Shown here in pieces: positions 48,102 to 56,054 of a stretch of DNA of 64,000 bases (position 1 is its first letter; each line of letters begins with the position of its first letter). Location: assembly GCA_963707135.1 (NCBI GenBank), contig CAVPOY010000013.1, positions 193,202-257,201 of the forward strand. The letters run 5' to 3'. Under the pieces are notes generated by a model that was not told the DNA's origin, ran no database searches, and was given only the letters and a program-made list of their open reading frames with translations. The DNA is from JBGSTR01 sp963707135. GTDB taxonomy: Bacteria; Pseudomonadota; Gammaproteobacteria; Chromatiales; Chromatiaceae. The position numbers and the translations under genes were made by a program.

Positions 48102-48986
48102 GTGAGCCGCGAGGCGCGCGACTGGGCCTGGAGCCGGCAGGGACTGACGCTTGCGCAGCGACTGGTGCTTCTCGCGCTGGCCGAGCATGCGAACGAACAG
48201 GGCGAGCGCTGTTTCCCCTCGCTCGCGCTTCTCGAACGTATGACCGAACTGAGCCGGCGCGGCATCACCAAGGCGCTCAACGGGCTGGATGGTTCCCTGC
48301 TCGAGCGCGACCGAGGGGGGCCGGGACGCGCGACCAGCTACCGGCTGCTGCTATCCGCCTCGCGGGATGACGAGCCGTGCCCAGACGATAGGGAACACCA
48401 TTCCCTATTCGCGGGCGAGGCACAGGGTTCCCTAGGGAACCCAGTACCCAACGCTGGGGAACCCAGTGCCCTATCCGGGAGTAGGGAACAGAGTGCCCTA
48501 GGGAACCCGGTGCCGAAAGATAGGGAACCCAGTTCCTCGGGTAGGGAACAGCGTTCCTCGTTGATAGGGAACCCAGTTCCCCCGAACCGTCATAACAACC
48601 GTCATAGAACCGATAGTGAACCGTCATTGCCGTACGGCGACGACACCCACCAACCCGAACCGCCCAGCCGTGGCAAGACGAAGGGGACACTGATCCCACC
48701 CGACTGGCAGCCCAGCGGTCGGGTCTACGACTGGGCGGTCAAGCAGGGCACGACCCCGGAGTGGGTGAGCGCCCAGATCGACGAGTTCGTCGTCTACTGG
48801 AGCGACACCGGGAAACGCCGCGAGAGCTGGGACGCGACCTTCATCAACCGCCTGCGCACCCTGCAGGCCAGCGCAGCGACGAGGCAGGACCATGAGCCAG
48901 AGTCCCGATTGGCGGACAAGGACTACAGCGTCGGGGCCACCCCCCTCGACCAGATCCCCTGGCTGCGCCCCAATGCTCTCGGCTGA
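48102..48986 (+). CDS. Replication protein with N-terminal HTH and C-terminal DnaT-like domain
   Basis: 294 residues from the GTG at 48102. Residues about 1-85 form a winged helix typical of plasmid and phage replication proteins (GLTLAQRLVLLALAEHANEQ, SLALLERMTELSRRGITKAL). Residues about 95-185 are a polar, proline-rich linker. The C terminus (LIPPDWQPSGRVYDWAVKQG to WDATFINRLRTLQ) matches the DnaT DNA-binding domain fold. By analogy with phage lambda O and DnaT it could open an origin or load a primosome, working with the DnaC-like ATPase encoded next. The linker DNA carries the repeat arrays listed separately. The stop overlaps the next gene. Confidence 0.75.
   Translation: MSREARDWAWSRQGLTLAQRLVLLALAEHANEQGERCFPSLALLERMTELSRRGITKALNGLDGSLLERDRGGPGRATSYRLLLSASRDDEPCPDDREHHSLFAGEAQGSLGNPVPNAGEPSALSGSREQSALGNPVPKDREPSSSGREQRSSLIGNPVPPNRHNNRHRTDSEPSLPYGDDTHQPEPPSRGKTKGTLIPPDWQPSGRVYDWAVKQGTTPEWVSAQIDEFVVYWSDTGKRRESWDATFINRLRTLQASAATRQDHEPESRLADKDYSVGATPLDQIPWLRPNALG
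48388..48580. repeat. Array of eight GGGAAC palindromic repeats (iteron-like)
   Basis: Eight copies of a TAGGGAAC-N3-GT-N-CCC type unit start at about 48389, 48433, 48455, 48482, 48499, 48521, 48542 and 48565. Spacing is mostly 21-23 bp (range 17-44), about two helical turns. The first is a long palindrome (ATAGGGAA-N5-TTCCCTAT) and the second contains the perfect palindrome GGGTTCCCTAGGGAACCC at 48425-48442. The units occupy at least two reading frames (Gly-Asn-Pro and Arg/Gly-Glu-Pro/Gln readings), so DNA sequence is being conserved. Candidate origin iterons, ParB sites or regulator sites. Confidence 0.8.
48585..48628. repeat. Second repeat set, AACCGTCAT units
   Basis: AACCGTCATA occurs at 48585-48594 and 48597-48606, a diverged AACCGATAGT at 48608-48617, and AACCGTCATT at 48619-48628. 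Spacing is 11-12 bp, one helical turn. It directly follows the GGGAAC array, so the two could form one composite protein-binding region. Confidence 0.7.
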
Positions 48987-49651
48987 GGACCTGGCCGCGA
49001 TAGGGCGGCGCGAGGCGATCCAGCTCGCCGTCGAGCGGCGCCGTGCGGCCCAGGCGCAGACTCGAGCAGGCGGTGGGTTCGTCCGGGATTCCCCCTCGAT
49101 TCCGGGATCGGACCTTCGACGGCTTTCAGGCGGACAGCGAAGCCCAGCGCGAGGCCCTGACCGTGTGCCGCAGCTACGCCCAGCGCTTCGAGCAGCTACG
49201 CGGTCGCGGCAGCTCCCTGCTCCTGGTCGGCGGACCCGGGACCGGCAAGACCCATCTCGCCTGCGCCATCCTCGCCGAGGTGATCCGCGCCGGCTACACC
49301 GGGCTCCTCATCTCGGTCTCAGGGGCGCTGCGGATGATTCGCGACGCCTACTCGCCGCTCGCCGAACGCTCCGAGATGGAGACCTTCGCCCTGCTCACCA
49401 CCCCCGACTTGCTCGTGCTCGACGAGGTGGGTGTGGCGATCGGCAACGAGGCCAAGCGTCGCGCCATGCTGTTCGATGTGCTCAACGCCCGCTACGGCGA
49501 GATGCGCCCCACCATCCTGATCGGCAACCTGACCGCCGCGGAGATGGAGACCTACCTGGGCGAGCGCGTCATGGACCGGCTACTTGAAACGGGCTCCGCC
49601 GTCGTGTCCTTCACCTGGTCGAGCTACCGGCGCAGAGCGGCTTCTGACTGA
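48973..49651 (+). pseudogene. DnaC-like helicase loader ATPase, one frameshift
   Basis: The natural start is probably the ATG at 48973 (LSAEDLAAIGRREAIQLAVE), overlapping the DnaT-like gene by 14 bp. One extra base near 49051-49060 must be removed to continue into LEQAVGSSGIPPRFRDRTFD and the ATPase. A GTG at 49043 would give an intact 202-residue protein instead. The P-loop is GGPGTGKTHLACA and Walker B LLVLDEVG; the C terminus ends in the DnaC-type SYRRR. It should load the host helicase at the element's origin together with the DnaT-like protein. Confidence 0.8.
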
Positions 49652-49837
49652 GAGCGTCGACCCCGCTGAGGCGAAGCCATCGAGGGGCTACCACCCCGCA
49701 TCCAGCCGATCGCCCGACAGCCGGTATCCAAGACCGGCCACCTTGGGCGAAAGACGCCGAAATGCACGATCTTTCAAACCCAAAGGACGATCGCGTTTGG
49801 CTAGCATGCCCACGTTCCCCATCGAACGAGGGCCGCC

Positions 49838-51373
49838 ATGAGCTCAGTCGTCGCCGAAGCGCTTGTCCAGCGGGAGTCGGAGACAGCATCGTCCACGGTG
49901 GTGCGACCAGGTTCCGGGGACCCCACCGTTTCCACCGCGATGCAGGTGGACATCACCCGCATCCGCCCCTATCCGCGCAACCCGCGCCGGGTCCGCAACA
50001 CCGAGTACGAACGGATCAAGGCCTCGATGCGCGTGAACGGCATGACCCAGCCGTTGGTCATCACCCGGGTGCCCGGCGAGGAGACCTACACCGTCGCCGC
50101 CGGCGGCAACACCCGGCTACAGATCCTGGACGAGCTCTACCAAGAGACCGGCTCGGAGCGATTCCGCCAAGTGCACTGTCACTTCGTCCCCTGGACCAGC
50201 GAGAGCGACGTGCTCCTGGCCCATCTGCGGGAGAACGACCTGCGCGGACCCCTGCGCTTCATCGACAGGGCCAGGGCGATCCGCGAGATCCAGCGCCTGA
50301 TCGAGACCGAGACCGGCAGCCTCTCCCTGCGTCAGCTTTCCCAGGCACTCGCCGCGCGTGGCTACCAGGTCAGCCCCGCACTCCTGTCGCAGATGGCCTA
50401 CGCGGTGGACACGCTGCTGCCGCTGATCCCCCAGGCGCTGGAGGCGGGGATGGGGCAGCCCCAGGTGCAGCGCATCCGCACCCTGGAGCACGCCGCGGGG
50501 AGACTGTGGGACGGCCACCTCGCCGACACCGAGCCCTTCGCCCCAGTCTTTGCCGCGCTCTGCCGCCGTCAGGACGGGCCGGACTGGGATCTGCAGCGCC
50601 TGCGCCGCGCCCTGGAGCTGGAGATCGCCGAGCGCGCCGACCTGAGTCTCCAGCAGGTCAGCCTCGCGCTCGACGCCCTCTTGAACAGTCACGAGACCAA
50701 GCTCGTCGAGCCCTTAGCGGCGGAGGCAACTGGTGACGACCCCGTCGATCTAGAAGACCAGGACATCGCCGCCGGGCTTGCCCATTCCGGAGCTCAGGGG
50801 CACGACACCGCCGACGTTACCGAAGCCACGCGATACCAGGCCCCGACGACTGCCGACGACCCTGTGGAATCCGCGGCCGAGCGCCTGGTCACCACCGGCC
50901 GCCCGGGCCCAACCGACCTCAAGTCGCTACGCGCCCGGGCCTGGACGCTCGCCATGAAGCTCGCCCAACGCCACGGCATCGGTGACCTGGTTCGGCCCCT
51001 TTCGGGCCAAGGGCTGGGCTATGTCCTGACCGACGTCCCGCAACCTGAGCTGGCGGAGCTACTCGACGAGTCCGAGCTGGCGCGGGTTTCCCTGCTCTGG
51101 TGGCAGCTCGCCGCCTGCGCGGAGCTCACCGTGGCCCCGATGGATGCGCTACTGCCAAGTCTTCCCGAAGGCTCGGTGCTGCGCCGCGCATTCGTGGACC
51201 GGCAGCAGGACTTGCTCTTCGCTCACGTCTGGCCGCTAGACCCGGGACACACGGGTGAGCGGCTCTGGCGCCACCTGGACGAGCGGGCCTGGCAGGACCT
51301 GGTGAACCTCATGGACACCTACCGGGCCATCCATCGGACCGCGGCCGAGGCGGGCACCGAGCTCTGGGCCTGA
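49838..51373 (+). CDS. ParB/Spo0J-family partition protein
   Basis: 511 residues. The N-terminal ParB nuclease-like domain (about 35-145) shows IRPYPRNPRR, RVNGMTQPLVITR, the CTPase-type AAGGNTRLQIL and HLRENDLRGPLRF. A central helix-turn-helix region follows (SLRQLSQALAARGYQVSPAL), then a long C-terminal domain seen in ICE ParB proteins. It probably binds a centromere-like site in the element. No ParA gene is visible in the window. It is 186 bp after the DnaC-like gene and one base before the DUF2857 gene. Confidence 0.88.
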   Translation: MSSVVAEALVQRESETASSTVVRPGSGDPTVSTAMQVDITRIRPYPRNPRRVRNTEYERIKASMRVNGMTQPLVITRVPGEETYTVAAGGNTRLQILDELYQETGSERFRQVHCHFVPWTSESDVLLAHLRENDLRGPLRFIDRARAIREIQRLIETETGSLSLRQLSQALAARGYQVSPALLSQMAYAVDTLLPLIPQALEAGMGQPQVQRIRTLEHAAGRLWDGHLADTEPFAPVFAALCRRQDGPDWDLQRLRRALELEIAERADLSLQQVSLALDALLNSHETKLVEPLAAEATGDDPVDLEDQDIAAGLAHSGAQGHDTADVTEATRYQAPTTADDPVESAAERLVTTGRPGPTDLKSLRARAWTLAMKLAQRHGIGDLVRPLSGQGLGYVLTDVPQPELAELLDESELARVSLLWWQLAACAELTVAPMDALLPSLPEGSVLRRAFVDRQQDLLFAHVWPLDPGHTGERLWRHLDERAWQDLVNLMDTYRAIHRTAAEAGTELWA

Positions 51374-51374
51374 C

Positions 51375-51948
51375 ATGGACCGCACCAAGGAAGCCGAGTT
51401 GATCGGCGCCGTATTGACCTACGCCGTGCGCTGCCTGGCCGAGGGGGACCAGGCGGCGCTACACAGCCTCAACTTCGGCACCCGGGAGGCCGCTGCCCTG
51501 CGCGATTTCACCCTCACGGACCTACAGCGCTTCGGCGCCGTGCACGGCCACTGCCTGGACATCCGGCTGAACCGCGAGAGCTACTGGCTGATCGTCGAGC
51601 ACCTCAGGCGCGAGCGCGAGACCGAGGCCCTCCAGTCCGCCCTCATCCTCGCCGACGCCCCCTTCGAGATGATGCGCGCCTTCTTCGGCCTGGACTCCCG
51701 CACCTATGCCCGCCTGCGCAGCCTCGCCGGGGTCAGACCCGTGGTCGGGCGTCCACCCACGCCGGACGAGTACCGTCGCGCAACAGCTCTGGGAGGCGTG
51801 GAAGGTCCACAGGATCGGGGAGGGTCGCGCGCGCCGACGCGCCACCGACTACTTGTCCTTGCACCAGGAGACCGGCATCCCGCTGCGCGCCATCTGGCAA
51901 CTGACCCGCCAATGGTCTCGGAGTGGGGACCTGAAGGGGGCCGCATGA
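51375..51948 (+). pseudogene. DUF2857 family ICE protein, one frameshift
   Basis: Starting at the ATG at 51375, the frame encodes about 130 residues (TKEAELIGAVLTYAVRCLAE, NFGTREAAALRDFTLTDLQR), then shifts near 51766-51772. The other phase continues with QLWEAWKVHRIGEGRARRRA and YLSLHQETGIPLRAIWQLTR to a stop at 51948. The combined protein of about 190 residues matches DUF2857, a family found between parB and TIGR03761 in SPI-7-type ICEs. The function is unknown; it may be a FlhC-like regulator. One surplus base explains the break. Confidence 0.75.
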
Positions 51949-52011
51949 GGCGGACCACCTCGCGCCCGCTCACTCCCGGCGCTCGAGCGCCGTGGCGGGG
52001 ACCGAACCGGT

Positions 52012-52026
52012 GTTTAGAGTCTAAAC
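52012..52026. promoter_or_regulatory. Palindrome, candidate operator
   Basis: GTTTAGA and TCTAAAC flank a single G, a perfect 7+7 bp inverted repeat about 55 bp upstream of the TIGR03761-type gene. It is AT-rich against a GC-rich background. It may be an operator or a partition-protein site. Confidence 0.45.
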
Positions 52027-52081
52027 GCGCTCGGGTCGGAGCAAGCGCGACAGGAAACCACCAAGTGACACGGGTATTCGC

Positions 52082-52843
52082 GTGAACGATCGAGCAACCG
52101 CTGAGGATCTGACGGCCGACAGCACCGCGGCGCCTCGTCCGCCCAGCGACCCCGGCGCACTGCGCGGCGAGGTCTGGCTGCAGCTGCAGACCCGCCAGGC
52201 CCAGCGGCTGCTCGCCGGACGTCGGGCGGGGGAGGGTAAGGCGCCCATCATCGGACTCCTCGGATTCGCCGACCGTCTGCGTCTCGTCTGGCAGGCGGCC
52301 CGCGCGGACGACCCCTATGCCGACTGGTGGCTCCTCAAGGTGGAGCGCGCACTCGCTCAGTCCGCGACGGAGCTGACGGTGGCCCGATCCGCCATCGATG
52401 CGTTACTCGTCGCGAGTGAGGGACTGACCGTCACCGTGGCCGCCTCGGTCAAGCCCACGCGGGTCAAGCTCCTGTTCGCCAACCCCTACGCCTATCGCGG
52501 TGCCCAGCTGCTCGCGGCCTACGACGGGTTTGCGCGGCGCGTGCTCTCCGCCCAGCACGTCGGGCTGCTCAATCGGGACGAGGCCGAGCGCCGATTACAC
52601 CTCGGGGCCAAACCCCTGCGCCGCGCCTTCGGCAGCGTCCTCGACTATCGCTTCCTCGGCATCACTCGCTCGGACGTGGCGCAGCAGACTGCCAAGGGGC
52701 AGGGCGCCGCCGCGGCGATGGGAGAGCTTCCGCCGGAGATCCTCTCCGGCGCACTCCGGGCCGAGCTGGCGCCGGGCCCCTTGGAGGCGCGGCGCCTCGA
52801 GCTGCCGGTCCCGGAAGTGACCCCATTGGCGTCGCTGCCGTGA
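52082..52843 (+). CDS. TIGR03761-type integrating conjugative element protein
   Basis: 253 residues from a GTG at 52082. The regions LRGEVWLQLQTRQAQRLLAG, GLLGFADRLRLVWQAARADD, KVERALAQSATEL, VKLLFANPYAYRGAQLLAAY and RRAFGSVLDYRFLGITRSDV fit the conserved ICE protein family TIGR03761 (PFL_4669 type), judged from memory of that family. The molecular function is unknown. It is always in the replication/maintenance end of SPI-7/ICE-type elements. The next gene overlaps its stop by four bases. Confidence 0.75.
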   Translation: MNDRATAEDLTADSTAAPRPPSDPGALRGEVWLQLQTRQAQRLLAGRRAGEGKAPIIGLLGFADRLRLVWQAARADDPYADWWLLKVERALAQSATELTVARSAIDALLVASEGLTVTVAASVKPTRVKLLFANPYAYRGAQLLAAYDGFARRVLSAQHVGLLNRDEAERRLHLGAKPLRRAFGSVLDYRFLGITRSDVAQQTAKGQGAAAAMGELPPEILSGALRAELAPGPLEARRLELPVPEVTPLASLP

Positions 52844-53235
52844 CCGCTCAGGGCGTGCAGCGCGTCTGCATCCGACTCGACCCGGCGATGCTGCTGGAGG
52901 CTGTGCTGATCCGCCGCCTGGCCCTGGTCCCGAAGGCGCGCCGGCAGGAATGGCTGCGCGGCCTCCTGGTCCAGGGCTGCCTCTGGGAGACGCGTGCGGG
53001 TCGCGATGCGCTCTCCACCGCCGAGGACCGGAACAGCACCCCGCGTGGTGAGGCGTCGCTCCCAGCGCCGCGAACAGACCACGCGCCCCAGCCGGGCCCG
53101 CAACGCTTCAGTCCGCAGCCGGCGGCAGAGGAGCGTATCGCGAGACAGCGTGTCGCGCCGACGGGCACGTCCACGGCGCTGAAAGAACCAACGGGCGTCA
53201 AACCCTTCGCCCACCTGCGCAAGGTCATCGGGTGA
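52840..53235 (+). CDS. Small ICE protein, candidate ParR/StbB-like adaptor
   Basis: 131 residues from a GTG at 52840 (ATGA-like overlap with the previous gene). The N-terminal 50 residues (VQRVCIRLDPAMLLEAVLIR to RRQEWLRGLLVQGCLWE) look like a ribbon-helix-helix DNA-binding domain: a short strand with alternating residues, then two helices. The C-terminal half is disordered and rich in Pro, Arg and Ala. It lies directly before an actin-like ParM gene, so a ParR-type role (linking DNA to the filament) is attractive. That function is inference, and the usual gene order is ParM then ParR. Confidence 0.5.
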   Translation: MTAQGVQRVCIRLDPAMLLEAVLIRRLALVPKARRQEWLRGLLVQGCLWETRAGRDALSTAEDRNSTPRGEASLPAPRTDHAPQPGPQRFSPQPAAEERIARQRVAPTGTSTALKEPTGVKPFAHLRKVIG

Positions 53236-53242
53236 CTCCGCC

Positions 53243-54302
53243 GTGTCAGAAGGGCGCACCGATCAGACCCGCAGCGAGGCAGCCGTGACGGACACCAGGA
53301 GCTCCGAACCCGTCAGCATCGGCCTGGACGACGGCTATGCCTACACCAAGCTGGCGCTGCCGGACGGGCGGCTGGTGGCCATCCCGTCGCGCGCCCGGGT
53401 CGGCCGCGCCAACGTCACCTGGCTCAACGAGGCCCAGCACAAGATCGCCGAGTACCAGACCGACGCCACCCGCTACGCCGCCGGCGAGGTGGACGGGGAG
53501 CCGACCTACTTCGACGGCTACCCCTTCTCGGGGCTCAACCGGGTCATCGTGCAGCACGGGATGCAGCAGGCGCGGCTCGGCGGCCACTCGGTCCTCGCCG
53601 TCTCCGGCCTTCCGGTGAGCGCCTTCTACCGCAAGGACGGCAGCCAGCGCACCGAGACCGTCGAGCAGAAGCGGGCGAGCCTCAAGAAACCCGTCGAGCC
53701 CATCGACGGCAGGCTGGCGGCATCCATCGCCTTCCACGAGGTCATCCCCGAGGCCCTGGCCGCCTGGTACGACCATGTCATCACGGATTCGAACGGGCAG
53801 GTCACCCTGGCCGAGGAGCGCCTCGGTGCCCCCATCGCCGTGGTCGACATCGGTGGCCGCACCACCGACTACGTGGTCGTCGCCGACCAGGCCGTGGTCC
53901 ACGACGCCTCGGGGTCGCTGCGCTGCGGCCTGCTGGACGTGAAGCGGCAGGTGGGGGAGGGCATCCGCGCCCGATTCGACCTGGAGGTCCTGGGCGAGCG
54001 CCTCGTGGAACAGGCGGTGCAGACCGGACGGGTGCGTCTCTACGGCCAGGACCAGGATGTCTCCGCCCTGGTGCGCGAGGCCCAGCAGCAGCTCATCGAG
54101 CGCCTCCACGCCGAGACCCGCCGCCAGCTCGGTTTGGGTGCGGAGCTGGATCGGGTCCTGTTCGTCGGCGGCGGCGCCGTCGCCCTGGCCGAGCACATCC
54201 GCGACTGGTTCCCCAACCAGGCGCGTGGCCGAGCACCCCGCCTTCGCCAATGCCCGCGGCATGCTCAAGTACCTGCGCTTCGTCTGCGAGGCGCCGATCT
54301 GA
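53243..54302 (+). pseudogene. ParM/StbA-like actin ATPase, frameshift near the C terminus
   Basis: The frame starts at the GTG at 53243. Actin-fold motifs: phosphate 1 SIGLDDGYAYTKLALPDGR, the VSGLPVSAFY loop, phosphate 2 IAVVDIGGRTTDYVVVADQA, and adenosine LFVGGGAVALAEHIRDWF. Near 54219-54224 one surplus base shifts the frame; in the other phase the protein ends VAEHPAFANARGMLKYLRFV and stops at 54302, giving about 352 residues. ParM-type actins push plasmid copies apart. On an ICE this points to a stage in which the excised element replicates. Confidence 0.8.
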
Positions 54303-54321
54303 TCCGGATTCAGGTCACGGT

Positions 54322-54350
54322 TCTATCCGTCGCCACTGCGGTTCAGTGGC
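54322..54350. repeat. Repeated hairpin motif, copy 1
   Basis: TTCTATCCGTC precedes the hairpin GCCACTG-cggtt-CAGTGGC (54332-54350). Nearly the same block recurs at 57732-57762. Between this copy and the next gene two further small hairpins occur (CACCTT/AAGGTG at 54358-54380 and GCGGT/ACCGC at 54383-54396), so the 215-bp gap is highly structured. Confidence 0.6.
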
Positions 54351-54429
54351 AAATGAGCACCTTCGGGCCCTGCAAAGGTGCAGCGGTAACCACCGCCGGC
54401 CCATGTTCCAGCGACGCGTTGCGTCGTCG

Positions 54430-54516
54430 TCCACCCACCCTGCCGGGGAAGCGTCTTCCCCTCAGGGGTTGGCGTCTTCTCCGACACCGATCCTCAGACC
54501 AGTTGGAGAGCGCGCC
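54430..54516 (+). promoter_or_regulatory. Structured 5' leader A
   Basis: CCACCCACCC is followed by hairpin GGGGAA-gcgtc-TTCCCC (54445-54461), then CAGGGG and TTGG, which can pair back with the leading CC-A-CCC tract. The same plan recurs upstream of radC and of the DUF6573 gene. It lies directly before the STY4534-type gene. Confidence 0.55.
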
Positions 54517-54912
54517 ATGTCAGACCAAGAAGCCAAGTACTTCGATCTTCTCACCGCCGGCCTCGGCTACATCAACCGGGTCCGCGAGGTGACCCCGGAA
54601 GAGGGCAACCCCTTCACCAGCGTCACCCTGGCCGCCCTGCGGGGCAGTGCCGACAACGCCCAGTACACCCACTTCGAGTGCCGGGTGGCGGGCAAGCAGG
54701 CGAAGGCCGTGGTGCAGGCGCTCAAGGCCGCCGTCGAGGACGACCGCAAGGTCCTCGTCGGCTTCACCCTGAGCGGCCTCTACCCGGAGGCCTTCACCTA
54801 CACCAAGGGCGAGAAGGCCGGCGAGACCGGTATCAGCCTCAAGGCCCGGCTGCTTCGCATCGGCTGGGCCAAGGTCGACGGCGAGCCGATCCAGATCGAG
54901 CAAGCCGCCTGA
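54517..54912 (+). CDS. STY4534-type ICE replication protein (DUF3577)
   Basis: 131 residues from the ATG at 54517 (GGAG eight bases upstream). The sequence YFDLLTAGLGYINRVREVTP, FTSVTLAALRGSADNAQYTH and GEKAGETGISLKARLLRIGW fits DUF3577, the STY4534 family of ICE proteins that often takes the place of an SSB-like gene in these elements. It is predicted to be a small single-strand-binding-like OB-fold protein of the ICE replication set, inferred from family context. It is intact, unlike most of its neighbours. Confidence 0.85.
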   Translation: MSDQEAKYFDLLTAGLGYINRVREVTPEEGNPFTSVTLAALRGSADNAQYTHFECRVAGKQAKAVVQALKAAVEDDRKVLVGFTLSGLYPEAFTYTKGEKAGETGISLKARLLRIGWAKVDGEPIQIEQAA

Positions 54913-54924
54913 GCTCAGAGACCA

Positions 54925-55013
54925 CCGGGTGACCTGATCACCCGGATTTACCTTGACCCGAGGGGAGCCAGCTCCCCTCGGGAACGTCTCCCCGCACTCC
55001 AGAGGAGAACCCT
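54925..55013 (+). promoter_or_regulatory. Structured 5' leader B
   Basis: Two hairpins in series: CCGGGT with ACCCGG (54925-54945), then the near-palindrome CCCGAGGGGAG-ccag-CTCCCCTCGGG (54957-54982, 11-bp perfect stem). A good AGAGGAG ribosome site and the next start codon follow. This leader resembles, but is simpler than, leaders A, C and D. Confidence 0.5.
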
Positions 55014-55394
55014 ATGCACTTGAACGCACGGGCGAGGTACGCCGAGGCCAAGGGCCGGTTGGAACAGCGCCAAGCGCGCTTTCTCGCGGCCTGGAAGCGC
55101 GGCGTGCACCTCGCCGGCGAGGACTGCTTCGACATCACCGCGGTCAGTGTGGACCGCGCAATCGACAAGGACCAGCTCCGCCCGAGCTGGGACGCTGTGG
55201 AGGTTCACCTGTTGGACCGCAGCCGGGGCGAGGCCGCCTTCCTGGCGGCCCTGTGCTCCTTCTTCAACAGCCAGTGGGGACAGGCGCTGCTCGAACGGGC
55301 CGGTTACCCGAACCTGTGCGACCTGGCCGCGACGCTCGATGCCGAGCGGTCGGCCGTCATCGCGGAGCTTTTCCTCAACTACCAGGGCTGGTGA
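55014..55394 (+). CDS. Hypothetical ICE protein
   Basis: 126 residues from the ATG at 55014, with AGAGGAG five bases upstream. No family recognised. It is soluble and helical, with segments such as RYAEAKGRLEQRQARFLAAW and SFFNSQWGQALLERAGYPNL. Conserved-looking aromatic residues cluster in the C-terminal half. It lies between the STY4534-type gene and radC, each separated by structured leaders, so it is probably part of the ICE maintenance set. Confidence 0.65.
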   Translation: MHLNARARYAEAKGRLEQRQARFLAAWKRGVHLAGEDCFDITAVSVDRAIDKDQLRPSWDAVEVHLLDRSRGEAAFLAALCSFFNSQWGQALLERAGYPNLCDLAATLDAERSAVIAELFLNYQGW

Positions 55395-55443
55395 CCAGGG
55401 GTCGCTGACGACCCCAAGCGTGACCGACCCGTCGTTCGATACC

Positions 55444-55528
55444 GAGCCAGTGCTCTGGCTCCTTTCCACCCACCCGGGGAGATTCCTCCCCGACGGGGCG
55501 GTCTCCCTGCTTGCCTCAGGAGACCGCC
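55444..55528 (+). promoter_or_regulatory. Structured 5' leader C with ribosome-site-masking hairpin (radC)
   Basis: GAGCCAG-tgct-CTGGCTC (55444-55461) is followed by CCACCCACCC, hairpin CGGGGA/TCCCCG (55475-55492), GGGGCGG, and then GGTCTCC (55500-55506), which is exactly complementary to GGAGACC (55519-55525). The last arm contains the AGGAG ribosome site of radC, whose ATG is at 55529. The layout recalls the published radC RNA motif, a structured 5' leader of ICE and plasmid genes. Confidence 0.6.
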
Positions 55529-56046
55529 ATGCCTTCACAGAACGTCTTGCCCCTCGACCGCTGCGGGAGGACCGCTTCCAGGGGCTCAGGCCCGATGACT
55601 TGCACGAACGGGAGATCGACTCCCTGCTCGACCTGGCGCTGCGGGTGCTCGCGCACCGTCACCGCCGGGGCGAGCCCTTGACCAGCCCGGAGGACTCGCG
55701 GGCCTATCTGCGCCTCAAGATCGGCGAGCGCAAATTCGAGGTGTTCGCCTGCGTGTTCGTCGACAACCGCCACCGGGTCATCGCCTTCGAGGAGCTGTTC
55801 CAGGGCACCATCGACGGCGCCTCGGTCCACCCACGTGTGGTGGTGCAGCGGGCTCTAGAGGTCAACGCCGCAGCCGTCCTGTTCGCCCATAATCACCCCT
55901 CGGGGGTGGCCGAGCCGAGCATGGCGGATCAACGCATCACCCAGCGCCTCAAGGACGCCCTGGCTCTGATCGAGGTGCGGGTGCTGGATCATTTCATCGT
56001 CACCGCCGAGGGCAGCGTCTCGTTCGCGGAACGCGGGCTGCTCTGA
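55529..56046 (+). pseudogene. radC: RadC-like JAB-domain protein, early frameshift
   Basis: The ATG at 55529 has an ideal ribosome site, but its frame (PSQNVLPLD) must shift near 55555-55570 to join the RadC body, which then reads to the stop at 56046. The body is intact: RAYLRLKIGERKFEVFACVF, FQGTIDGASVHPRVVVQRAL, and the metal-binding JAB motif HNHPSGVAEPSMADQRITQR, ending DHFIVTAEGSVSFAERGLL. Mobile-element RadC proteins of about 165 residues lack the N-terminal HhH domain, as here. The biochemical role is unknown. One missing base would explain the break. Confidence 0.85.
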
Positions 56047-56054
56047 GGCATCTT

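Noticed and set aside
48388..48628. CRISPR array
   Set aside because: Units are 16-21 bp palindromes with gaps of a few bases, no spacers of uniform length and no cas genes nearby.
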